From Bacteroides sp. OM05-12 (GTDB lineage: Bacteria; Bacteroidota; Bacteroidia; Bacteroidales; Bacteroidaceae): 64,000 nucleotides of DNA. The position numbers and the translations under genes are program-made. Shown one piece after another: positions 53,690-61,993 of this stretch. Position 1 is the first letter of the stretch; each line of letters opens with the position of its first letter. The notes below the pieces were generated by a model, which made no database searches, was not told the origin of the DNA, and worked only from the letters and a program-made list of their open reading frames with translations. The stretch is from positions 1 to 64,000 of the forward strand of contig NZ_QSUN01000021.1 of NCBI RefSeq assembly GCF_003438995.1, in the 5' to 3' direction.

Positions 53690-55771
53690 TTATTTCTTCG
53701 GCTTGCCTTTCTTTTCGGGGAACACGAAAGTAACATTAAACTGCCCGTCAAAGGCAAGTGAAGCGTCAAAGACTTTGCCGTTCTTGCTTTTAAAGCCTTT
53801 GATTAGCCCGGTTTTCCCGGTAGTCACCAGTTCGGTAATCTGTTTGTCCGTTAGCTGCTTGTCGCTCTTGTTGCGGAAGATGGTAACGGAACAATCCACA
53901 TTGGAACATTTGGCGACTTTCGGATAGAAAAGGATGCGCCCGGTCTTGCATTTGGGGCAAATGCAACCACTACCCGAAGCGAAAGAAAGCTGAACGTCCA
54001 ACAGTTCAGCCGTGATTTGCCGTGCATACACTTCGATGCCTTTGCGGAACGTGTCGGGGTTCATTTCTCCGCTTTCTATTTTGGCAAGCGTATTCTCGCA
54101 CATTCCCGTCATTTCAACGTCTGCTATCTTCTTGTCCCGGATGATATTGTAAACGGCAAGCCCTTTCTCGGTCGGGACAAGGTTCTTTTTCTCCCGGACG
54201 ATATACTGGCGGGAAAACAGCGTTTCGATGATGGCTGCCCGTGTTGCGGGCGTGCCTATACCCGTATCTTTCATGCTGGCTTTCAGGTCGGCGTTTTCCA
54301 GTTCCTTACCCGCCGTTTCCATTGAAGAAAGCAAACTGCTTTCCGTGTGTAACGGCTTGGGCTTGGTCTGTTTCTCCAGTAATTCAATGCCGGAAAGCGG
54401 CAGAGTGTCACCGTCCTGCATGGCGGGCAAAGTGGCGTTATCTTCCCCGTCCTCTTTCTCGCCGAATACGGCACGCCATCCGGCGGACTTGATTATAGAC
54501 CCTTTGACCGTGAAAAGCGACCCTGTACATTCCAGCGTTACACTGGTAACGTCTTTGACGCATTTTTCAGAAAAGGCTTCCAACATCCGTCCGGCTATCA
54601 GTTCGTAAACTGCCTGTTCGTCCGTTTCCAGTTTACCGGGCAGGTTTTCCGTTATTATCAGGGCGTGGTGGTCTGTTACCTTGCCATCGTTCACGGAACG
54701 GGAATTTAAGGCTTTGCCTTTCATCCCGGCGGCATATCCGGCAAAGCGGGCGTACTGTTCCAAATTAATAAACCGTTCCGGGATTTCCTCGAACACGTCC
54801 TGTGAGATATAACGGCTTCCGGTTCGGGGGTAGCTGATTAGTTTACCCTCGTATAACTTCTGTGCGATGGATAGGGTTTTGTCTGCGGAAAAGTTCAGTT
54901 TCGTATTCGCTTCTTTTTGGAGTGAAGTCAAGTCATAGAGCAAGGGCGGTTCTTGATTCACTTCCTTACGCTCTACGGTTTTCACCTGTACCGTTTCCGC
55001 TTCCTTTATCCTTTGCAGCGTGTCGATGGCGGGTTGCTGCATATCATACTTTTCTGTGGATAGTGCCATAAAGGAAACATTCTCTTTTGCCGCCTGTAAT
55101 TTCAGTTGCCAATACTTTTGCGGGACAAAGTTCTTGTTCTCCAAAAAGCGGGTACATATCATCGCCAACGTGGGCGATTGTACCCGTCCCAAAGAAAAAA
55201 TGCCTTGTCCGGCTGCCACACTTAAAGCCTGTGTACCATTAATTCCAATTAAATAATCCGCTTCGCTGCGTGCCTGTGCCGAAAGGAAAAGGTTATCATA
55301 CAGGTTGCCGTCTTTCAGGTTTTGCAGTCCCTCACGGATTGACTTGTCGGTAAGGCTGCTTATCCATAAACGGACAAAGGGCTTGTTGCATCCGATATAC
55401 TGATAGATGTAGCGAAAGATAAGCTCTCCCTCGCGCCCTGCATCGGTGGCGACAATTATCTTATCCGACTGGTCGAATACTTCTTTGATTACCTTTAGTT
55501 GTTTCAATGCGCCGGGGTCAGTCTTGTACCCTTTTTCCGCTTTCACTTGTCGGGGTGTAAGTTGAAAACTATCCGGGATAATAGGCAGACTTTCCCGGCG
55601 GAAACTCTGTATGCCGTATGCTTCCGGCATTGCCAAACCTACAAGATGGCCGAACGCCCAGGTAACGAGATACCCGTTACCTGAAAGATAGCCATCCTGT
55701 TTTTCACTCGCTCCTAAAATACGGGCAATGTCCCTTGCCACACTTGGTTTTTCTCCGATTACTGCAATCAT
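53690..55771 (-). CDS. topB: DNA topoisomerase III (element-encoded)
   Basis: 693 residues. Type IA enzyme: Toprim start MIAVIGEKPSVARDIARIL, DAGREGELIFRYIY near 104-117, the catalytic Tyr in SYPRTGSRYIS near 315, and a C-terminal zinc ribbon (CICPKCKTGRI..., CSNVDC, about 600-625). In CTnDOT a topoisomerase of this type (Exc) belongs to the excision module. Here it is on the opposite strand to the HTH genes and pairs with DUF3945. It overlaps the 62-aa gene upstream by 4 bp. Confidence 0.95.
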   Translation of the reverse strand: MIAVIGEKPSVARDIARILGASEKQDGYLSGNGYLVTWAFGHLVGLAMPEAYGIQSFRRESLPIIPDSFQLTPRQVKAEKGYKTDPGALKQLKVIKEVFDQSDKIIVATDAGREGELIFRYIYQYIGCNKPFVRLWISSLTDKSIREGLQNLKDGNLYDNLFLSAQARSEADYLIGINGTQALSVAAGQGIFSLGRVQSPTLAMICTRFLENKNFVPQKYWQLKLQAAKENVSFMALSTEKYDMQQPAIDTLQRIKEAETVQVKTVERKEVNQEPPLLYDLTSLQKEANTKLNFSADKTLSIAQKLYEGKLISYPRTGSRYISQDVFEEIPERFINLEQYARFAGYAAGMKGKALNSRSVNDGKVTDHHALIITENLPGKLETDEQAVYELIAGRMLEAFSEKCVKDVTSVTLECTGSLFTVKGSIIKSAGWRAVFGEKEDGEDNATLPAMQDGDTLPLSGIELLEKQTKPKPLHTESSLLSSMETAGKELENADLKASMKDTGIGTPATRAAIIETLFSRQYIVREKKNLVPTEKGLAVYNIIRDKKIADVEMTGMCENTLAKIESGEMNPDTFRKGIEVYARQITAELLDVQLSFASGSGCICPKCKTGRILFYPKVAKCSNVDCSVTIFRNKSDKQLTDKQITELVTTGKTGLIKGFKSKNGKVFDASLAFDGQFNVTFVFPEKKGKPKK

Positions 55772-55956
55772 TCTAATTTTGATTTTAATTGTTCCACTTC
55801 TTTTTGTCTTAGGATTTTCCGGTCATAGTAGATGTGATAGCCATCTATATAATATTGTCGGTTCTGCTCGTCTATGGCTTCCCAGTCTGTTTTGTAACAG
55901 ACAAGGGTAAACAGGGCGAAACCGACAACCGGGATAAGGATTAATACCGCTATCAT
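55768..55956 (-). CDS. Small membrane protein between topB and DUF3945
   Basis: 62 residues: one membrane helix (about 2-20), then a Tyr-rich charged tail (YYIDGYHIYYDRKILRQ). It overlaps topB by 4 bp (start of topB inside its stop) and DUF3945 by 4 bp, so all three are translationally coupled. No function known. Confidence 0.75.
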   Translation of the reverse strand: MIAVLILIPVVGFALFTLVCYKTDWEAIDEQNRQYYIDGYHIYYDRKILRQKEVEQLKSKLE

Positions 55957-57488
55957 CTTTTGCGTCCCCTGCTTTGTTTGGGTTTGTCCGTCTGCTCCTG
56001 CTTCTCCTTTTTATCCTGCTTGGTCTTTTGTTTTTCAGTGGGCTTGTCCTGACCCTTTTTCAAGGGTTCTTTCACTTTCTTGGTGGCTTCGTTGGTCTTG
56101 CCTTCCGAATTGACCGCTACCTGTGTGCGGTTCTTGCTGGCGGGGGTAATTTCTTTCACGGCGGAACGGTCAAAGCTGGGATTGTCACTGTAAAAGCCTA
56201 ACTTCTTCTTATCATGGTTCACCTGAATATAAGCATCGTATTCGACGCCCCGCTTGTCTTTCAGTCCGGCAACAAAGATGGTTTTGTCATTGACTAAATC
56301 CTGCTGTTGCTGGCGGGATAGCTCTATTCCTGAAATGCTTTTGGGAATGGTTACACCGTCACTGGTGACAAGGCTGTTCTGCTGCGTCTGTTTCTGCCCT
56401 TGCTCCTGTGACTGTTTGGCATTGGGATAGATAAATTCCAGACTTTTCTTGTCGGCATTGACCTGAACGGTTGCGGAAAAGGGATTTTTACGGTTGGAAA
56501 TCATATTTTCAAGGAATACCCCTTTTCCTTCCCGTAAGGCTTCCTTTTGTTCCTTGTTCAGTTTGACACCCTTTATTTCATCGGGTATTTGGACGCTGCT
56601 TGCACGCATGGAAACCAGTTCGTTTGTTACCTTATCCACGCTGACGAAAGAGGGTATCATTTCTCCCGTGATATAGTTTTTCAGGTTTACTATGCGTCCC
56701 ATGTTTCCCGTTTCAAGAAGATTGGCTTTATCCTCTTTGGAAAATTCATGTCCGAAGAACGGGCGTTCAAGTTCCGGCTTTTGTCGGATGCCGTGTATCG
56801 CCAAAACTACATTTCCGTCTTTGTCGTGCCGGAAAGATAAACGTGCGTCCAGTTTCATAATGGCTGAATTGTAGTTTCCGGCAATGGTAAACGCTCCGGG
56901 TGACTTGTAGCCCCTTAACATGGGTTCTAAAGCTTTTGCCTTTTCAAGCTGTTCTTTGGATAGACCAAAATTCTTCAAGGCTTCCCAGTCCACTTTATCC
57001 GGGTCAATCACATACTTGCTTTTGTCGGGTTGCTGCGGTGCTTGCGCCGTTGCTCCCGTTTCTTTGGCTGGCTGCTGTGGTTGTTGGGTTTGGGTTTCCT
57101 GCTGTTCTTTCTTCGCTTCCTGCTTCACGGTTTCAGGTGTTACCCGGTAACGCTCTATGCCCGCTTCGTTTTCAGGTGTCGGATGATTGAAGTTATCCCT
57201 GATTATCGGCTCGATTTTGGGAAGTTCAATCTTAGGGATTTTGAAGAAGTTAAAACGGGTCGGGTTCTTCAACTGGTTCATCATGTTGGAAAAGAAGTTG
57301 GAAAAGAAATCACCGTGACGGTCGAATTTCAGAAGTTCGCTGTTGTTCTCCGGTGGTACGGTTTGGAGTTCCCCGTTTTCATCCACGCCTTTTACTGCGC
57401 TGATTGTCTTTTTCTCCTTATCCAGTACAAGAAGAATATCCATCATCTGTTCGTCAGTGGTGGATTGGCTGGCTGTGTTTACATCCAT
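55953..57488 (-). CDS. DUF3945 (DUF4099) mobile-element protein
   Basis: 511 residues. N-terminal DUF4099-like part (DILLVLDKEKKTISAVKGVDENGELQTVPP at 17-46), a Gln/Lys-rich linker (about 122-155), and DUF3945 repeats (about 290-360 and 375-435: IPDEIKGVKLNKEQKEALREGKGV and IPKSISGIELSRQQQQDLVNDKT). The tail is highly basic. It is a standard gene of CTnDOT-type transfer regions with unknown function, probably nucleic-acid associated. First gene of the operon with the 62-aa protein and topB. Confidence 0.88.
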   Translation of the reverse strand: MDVNTASQSTTDEQMMDILLVLDKEKKTISAVKGVDENGELQTVPPENNSELLKFDRHGDFFSNFFSNMMNQLKNPTRFNFFKIPKIELPKIEPIIRDNFNHPTPENEAGIERYRVTPETVKQEAKKEQQETQTQQPQQPAKETGATAQAPQQPDKSKYVIDPDKVDWEALKNFGLSKEQLEKAKALEPMLRGYKSPGAFTIAGNYNSAIMKLDARLSFRHDKDGNVVLAIHGIRQKPELERPFFGHEFSKEDKANLLETGNMGRIVNLKNYITGEMIPSFVSVDKVTNELVSMRASSVQIPDEIKGVKLNKEQKEALREGKGVFLENMISNRKNPFSATVQVNADKKSLEFIYPNAKQSQEQGQKQTQQNSLVTSDGVTIPKSISGIELSRQQQQDLVNDKTIFVAGLKDKRGVEYDAYIQVNHDKKKLGFYSDNPSFDRSAVKEITPASKNRTQVAVNSEGKTNEATKKVKEPLKKGQDKPTEKQKTKQDKKEKQEQTDKPKQSRGRKR

Positions 57489-57574
57489 AACTTTTTGAAT
57501 TTTAGTGAGTAAATAAAAATTTCGGAAGTAAAAGTAAGGATGAAATAGAGTATATTTAAGGATTTGGGAATGGG

Positions 57575-57608
57575 TGGCTTCATTAGTCCCCGTTTGGCTT
57601 CATTAGTC
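57575..57608. repeat. Two 14-bp direct repeats upstream of the defence operon
   Basis: TGGCTTCATTAGTC occurs exactly at 57575-57588 and 57595-57608 (20-bp period, two helical turns). They lie 38 bp upstream of the -33 box and between divergent genes. A repressor or activator such as the AbiEi-like protein could bind here. Confidence 0.75.
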
Positions 57609-57645
57609 TCGTATAAAATATTTTTAGTGAATTATTTGTTATGTA

Positions 57646-57677
57646 TTTGCATGTAAAAACATAATATATTAACTTTG
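57646..57677 (+). promoter_or_regulatory. Promoter of the AbiE/ATPase operon
   Basis: TTTG (57646-57649), 20-bp spacer, TAACTTTG (57670-57677): a perfect Bacteroides promoter. The start near 57684 leaves about 10 nt before the ATG at 57694. Confidence 0.8.
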
Positions 57678-57693
57678 CAGAAAAATAAAAACT

Positions 57694-58395
57694 ATGGCTT
57701 CATTTAGAAAAGAAATATTGCAGCAAATTGAGCAAATAGATGTCGGACGTATATTTACATTCCGGGATTTATCGTTTCCCAATGACAAATTGGCGAATGT
57801 GGCTGTCTTCCTTTCGGAACAGAGTAAAAAAGGCATACTGATGCGGGTTGAGAAAGGGGCTTATTTCCGTCCTCGTAAATCGGCTTTGGGATTAGGAACA
57901 TTACCGGTATATCAGGATGAACAATTCCGCTATATTACCCAAAAACTGGATGGCTATATCACTGGAGCATATATTTACAATAAAATGGGTTTGACCGAAC
58001 AAGTGGCAACTACCATTACGGTGGCAGCCCTCAATCCTGTACGTCGCTTTCGGTTTAAGAATTTGGATGTGGAATGTGTAAAATCCTATACTGCTGCCTA
58101 CCACGATGAAACGAATATCCCTTATTTGCGGTTATTGGATGCCGTCAAAGATATAAAACATATTCCCGGAAGCACGCAAAAAGATATATATGAGCGTATT
58201 AAGAACCAATATTTCAATAGCTTTTCAATACAGGAACTTATAAAAGTAGTATCTTTGGCGAAAGATTACCCACCTCGTGTACGAAAGATAGTAGCGGATA
58301 TACTGGGTGAGATGGGGCAGTACGACTTGCAGCGGAAAATTGCTAATACCGTTCTACCTACCACAAGGTTTAATTTGAATTATAAAACAACGTAA
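57694..58395 (+). CDS. AbiEi-like antitoxin/regulator (DUF6088)
   Basis: 233 residues. N-terminal winged-helix part (GRIFTFRDLSFPNDKLANVAVFLSEQSKKGILMRVEKGAYFRP, about 18-60), then a domain with YITGAYIYNKMGLTEQV near 86-103. DUF6088/AbiEi proteins are the antitoxin and autoregulator of type IV AbiE systems. It is followed 6 bp later by the AbiEii-type gene and preceded by a strong promoter with direct repeats. Confidence 0.87.
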   Translation: MASFRKEILQQIEQIDVGRIFTFRDLSFPNDKLANVAVFLSEQSKKGILMRVEKGAYFRPRKSALGLGTLPVYQDEQFRYITQKLDGYITGAYIYNKMGLTEQVATTITVAALNPVRRFRFKNLDVECVKSYTAAYHDETNIPYLRLLDAVKDIKHIPGSTQKDIYERIKNQYFNSFSIQELIKVVSLAKDYPPRVRKIVADILGEMGQYDLQRKIANTVLPTTRFNLNYKTT

Positions 58396-58401
58396 TACTG
58401 T

Positions 58402-59403
58402 ATGGCTTTACATTCGGATAAAGAAATATTCAAAGAGTTAATCGCATTGGCAGCAGACCATTTCGGTTACGAACAGTCACATATAGAAAAGGATTATTGG
58501 GTATGCAAAATACTCAAAGAGATTGCTTTGTCCGAATATAAGGAAAAGGTATTCTTCAAAGGTGGAACATCTTTATCAAAAGCTTATGGCTTGATAGAAC
58601 GCTTTTCGGAAGATTTGGATTTGTTCGTTTTTACCGGAAATACAGCAGCATCCAAACAAGCGGAAAAAACATTGAATAAGAAGCTATCCAAATTCATAAT
58701 AGAACAAAACGCTGGCATATACCGTGAAGAATTATCCGAAACAGGTGGAAACTTCCGTAAATTGCTTTTTTCTTATGAGAATGTTTTTAAGGGTGTTGGA
58801 CTGAAAGAAAATTTGGAAGTAGAAATAAAATCCTGTGATTTATCCGATAAAAAGCAAATGTATTATCCGGCTGATACTCGTATTATCAAAGCAATTATCA
58901 CCGCTTTTTTGGAAAATATAGAACGACAGGATTTGATTCAGGAATATGAACTGGATGGTTTCAAAATACAATGTATCAATCCAAGAAAAACCATCTGCGA
59001 TAAAATTTCAAGACTTGTCAAATTGTCTTACAACGAAGATGCTGTAAATTTACTGGCAAAGCATATCCGAGATATTTACGATTTATGCCAGTTGTTCCAC
59101 ACTTCTGAATATAACCAGTATTTGCAATCGGAGGAATTTTTGGAAGCCATGTACCGGGTAACGGTTGAAGATGGGCTGAACAAAAATTCTAAGTCGCATT
59201 TATCGCTGGCTGATGCTCCTATTTTTAAGTCAGCAAAAGAAATGATGGCAAAGCCTGAAATTATGGTGGCGTACACTTCCGATTTGAAGAAACTGGCTTT
59301 CGACAAACAAAAAATGCCCTCGATAGAAAAAGCTATTAGCACAGTGGAAAGCATACATGGAAGATTAATCAAATTTGAAATTTTTAGAAAAAATAAAATA
59401 TGA
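58402..59403 (+). CDS. AbiEii/AbiGii-family nucleotidyltransferase toxin
   Basis: 333 residues. Nucleotidyltransferase core: FFKGGTSLSKAYGLIERFSEDLDLFVF (about 53-79), with GGTS and the ED-x-D metal pair, and a later C-D-K-I-S-R element near 201-207. AbiEii toxins modify tRNA or other targets and give abortive infection. It overlaps the next gene by ATGA at 59400-59403. Confidence 0.9.
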   Translation: MALHSDKEIFKELIALAADHFGYEQSHIEKDYWVCKILKEIALSEYKEKVFFKGGTSLSKAYGLIERFSEDLDLFVFTGNTAASKQAEKTLNKKLSKFIIEQNAGIYREELSETGGNFRKLLFSYENVFKGVGLKENLEVEIKSCDLSDKKQMYYPADTRIIKAIITAFLENIERQDLIQEYELDGFKIQCINPRKTICDKISRLVKLSYNEDAVNLLAKHIRDIYDLCQLFHTSEYNQYLQSEEFLEAMYRVTVEDGLNKNSKSHLSLADAPIFKSAKEMMAKPEIMVAYTSDLKKLAFDKQKMPSIEKAISTVESIHGRLIKFEIFRKNKI

Positions 59404-61403
59404 GAAGCAAAGTTACAACAAGTGATAAGAGTATTGATAATGCCGGAATCCCATCCGATTATAAGTTAGCTATTGCGGAATATATTTGGAATAGTTTTGA
59501 TGCTAAAGCATCCAATGTTAATATTCAGTTTGAAGCCAACGAATTAGGACATATTTCCTATTTTGTCATATCAGATAATGGAGAGGGTATAAACTTATCT
59601 ACGATTGCATCAACCTTTGGAGCATTTCTTGATTCACAGAAACAACAATCGTATCAAAGAACTTCTGATGTTAGAGGGAAAAAAGGAAAAGGACGTTTTT
59701 CTTTTATTAATTTTTGTTCCAAAGCTATTTGGAAAACACGATATAAAGCGGAAGATGATTCAATTCTCCAATATGAAATAACAATCAGTGCAGGGGATAA
59801 AGACCATTACGAAACTGATAATAAGCAAAAGATAACATCCGGGACTACTGGTACAGACGTGTTTTTCCATGATTTAAAAGATTTTTCAGCCGGACATTTT
59901 TATGCTCCATCTTTTAGTGAATTTCTTGCACAGGAATTTGGTTGGTTTTTATATCTGAATAAACAGAAAGGTTATACACTAACCATGAATGGGAATGCAA
60001 TTGATTATGAATATTTAATTGCAGAATCCGAAACTATTAACGAAACAATTTCTGATTATGATTTTGAAATCTCCTATATTAGATGGGAAAAGAACATCGG
60101 AGATAAATTTTATTACTATTATTTGAAAAGTGATAAATTTGAATTAGGTAAGGAACTGACATCATTTAATAACAATGCAATTAACTTCTTTCATAGTTTG
60201 TACATAGTTTCCCCCTATTTTGACAATTTTATTTTTGAAGAAAAACCTTATCCAAGATTGGACGGAGTAAAAAACCAATCTGACGAAACATATAAAATCC
60301 TAAAAAAGAGACTTCTTACTTTATTAAGGGAAAGAGAAAAAAGATTTGTAAAAGAAGATGCCGCCAATAAATTAATTGCAGATTATGACAGGAACGGCAT
60401 ATTACCTGTATTCAGAGATAATAAATATGAAAAAGAACGCAAACAAGATTTACTTAATGTAATCAAAGAGATCTATTGCATACAGCCTAAAATTTTTAAA
60501 GGGCTCAAGAGAGAACAATCGCAAACTTGCGTTGGTTTTTTGAATCTTCTTTTAGATACAGACGAAAGAGAAAATATACTCTCGATATTGAATAGTATTG
60601 TTTCTATCTCAACAGAAGAAAGAGTACAGTTAGCCCAAACATTAAGAACAACTTCATTAAGCCGCATATTGCGGACAATAAAAATGATAAAAAACAGGTG
60701 TGAGGTTGTTGAGCAATTAAGGAATCTTGTTTTTGACTTAAAGAAGTTTTCTACTGAACGAGAGCATATCCAATTAGCAATAGAAGATAATTATTGGCTT
60801 TTTGGAGAACAATTTCACTTAGTTTCAGCGGATGAAACATTTGAAAAAGCATTATCTAACTATCTGTATGTACTGGATGGAGAAGAAAAGAAAGAACAAA
60901 TTAATTCTCCTGAACATAATAGGCGACCCGATATTTTTATGTGTAGAAAGCATAAGGTAGCTGATACAACTGATTTTTCAAATATGTTGGAAGAAAATGT
61001 AATCGTCGAATTAAAACGACCGACTGTTACGATTGGAAAAAAACAATTCCGACAAATTGAAGACTATTTAGATTTGATAAAAGGAGAAGAACGTTTTAAT
61101 AGTCAAATGCGTTCATGGAAATTTTTTGTTGTAAGTAATAAAGTGGATGACTTTATAAAAGACCAATATAAAGCGTTTCAAGATAAAAATAAAAGATTTT
61201 TAGTCCATATCAAAGAGCAATTTGAGATTTATGCAATGACTTGGGATGATATATTTCAACTTTTTGAAATAAAGCATAACTTTTTATTGGATAAATTAGA
61301 CTTCGACAAAAAAACGATTGAAGAAGAAATAAAATTATATGCTAATAATCGTGTGGCAGCAGATAGAATAGTGAATAATGTCAGGAAATTAGAAACTTGG
61401 TAA
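59400..61403 (+). CDS. GHKL ATPase fused to a PD-(D/E)XK nuclease-like domain
   Basis: 667 residues. N-terminal Hsp90/MutL/MORC-type ATPase: N-box E27 and N31 in IAEYIWNSFDAK, DxGxG as D59-N-G-E-G63, and a GKKGKGRFSF glycine loop near 95-104. Middle helical region (about 290-470). C-terminal nuclease-like part: R-P-D511 in RRPDIFMC, then E537-L-K539 in VIVELKRP, and a QFRQIEDYLDLI helix with a conserved Gln. D-x25-E-x-K fits PD-(D/E)XK. The layout resembles ATPase-nuclease defence effectors. Coupled to the AbiEii gene by a 4-bp overlap. Confidence 0.82.
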   Translation: MRSKVTTSDKSIDNAGIPSDYKLAIAEYIWNSFDAKASNVNIQFEANELGHISYFVISDNGEGINLSTIASTFGAFLDSQKQQSYQRTSDVRGKKGKGRFSFINFCSKAIWKTRYKAEDDSILQYEITISAGDKDHYETDNKQKITSGTTGTDVFFHDLKDFSAGHFYAPSFSEFLAQEFGWFLYLNKQKGYTLTMNGNAIDYEYLIAESETINETISDYDFEISYIRWEKNIGDKFYYYYLKSDKFELGKELTSFNNNAINFFHSLYIVSPYFDNFIFEEKPYPRLDGVKNQSDETYKILKKRLLTLLREREKRFVKEDAANKLIADYDRNGILPVFRDNKYEKERKQDLLNVIKEIYCIQPKIFKGLKREQSQTCVGFLNLLLDTDERENILSILNSIVSISTEERVQLAQTLRTTSLSRILRTIKMIKNRCEVVEQLRNLVFDLKKFSTEREHIQLAIEDNYWLFGEQFHLVSADETFEKALSNYLYVLDGEEKKEQINSPEHNRRPDIFMCRKHKVADTTDFSNMLEENVIVELKRPTVTIGKKQFRQIEDYLDLIKGEERFNSQMRSWKFFVVSNKVDDFIKDQYKAFQDKNKRFLVHIKEQFEIYAMTWDDIFQLFEIKHNFLLDKLDFDKKTIEEEIKLYANNRVAADRIVNNVRKLETW

Positions 61404-61412
61404 ATAACCGAT

Positions 61413-61895
61413 ATGAACTTTACAGATATAAGAGAACGTCTTACTGGGATTAGTTGTCCATTTTTTGGCATATCATGGAATCCAACCGAAATTGACCGAA
61501 CGAAAGCAAATAGAATCATTCGCTTTTTAGAGGATAGAAGAGTATTATATAATCCGTATGAACAAGAGTGTCCCGACCATTGTGTTCGCTCTATAATTGA
61601 AATTAGGCATTATTTGACAGATAAAATTCAGGAAATTTCGCCTGATACTCAACTTTATGGGTTTGTTAGCGCAATGCGAAAAGCCTCCCGGAAATTCTTA
61701 AATCAATTTTCAGACAAGGATAAAGATGTTCGTTTATATATAAATAATTACGATTGTATAAGTAGCTGGAAATTCAATTCAGCTTTAGGTGAGTTAAGAG
61801 GTACATTTGGAATTATGATAGCTCAAATAGCGGTTGCTTATGGAATTAATGTGGAAGAGGAATTAGCTTCAATTCTTCCTAATAAAGAGGAATAA
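61413..61895 (+). CDS. Small unknown protein closing the defence operon
   Basis: 160 residues, soluble and helical (MNFTDIRERLTGISCPFFGISWNP..., then RIIRFLEDRRVLYNPYEQE at 35-53, a CVRSIIEIRHYL segment and VRLYINNYDC). It resembles a conserved domain of unknown function (possibly DUF6650) that I cannot name with certainty. It begins 10 bp after the ATPase-nuclease gene, so it is part of the operon and may be its regulator or cofactor. Confidence 0.7.
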   Translation: MNFTDIRERLTGISCPFFGISWNPTEIDRTKANRIIRFLEDRRVLYNPYEQECPDHCVRSIIEIRHYLTDKIQEISPDTQLYGFVSAMRKASRKFLNQFSDKDKDVRLYINNYDCISSWKFNSALGELRGTFGIMIAQIAVAYGINVEEELASILPNKEE

Positions 61896-61950
61896 AGTTT
61901 GACATAATCTACAATCATCAGTTGCAGAAATAACCAACATACTAAAAGTA

Positions 61951-61985
61951 CCCCAGTTTTCCAGTTATTAGTTGGAAAATTGGGG
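61951..61985. terminator. Bidirectional terminator between the defence operon and mobC
   Basis: CCCCAGTTTTCCA (61951-61963) pairs with TGGAAAATTGGGG (61973-61985) with one mismatch. It separates the convergent operon and mobC. Confidence 0.8.
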
Positions 61986-61993
61986 CATATATT

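Noticed and set aside
54017..54608. Plus-strand ORFs of 80-126 aa over topB
   Set aside because: GC-rich antisense frames of a strongly conserved gene; no coding features of their own.
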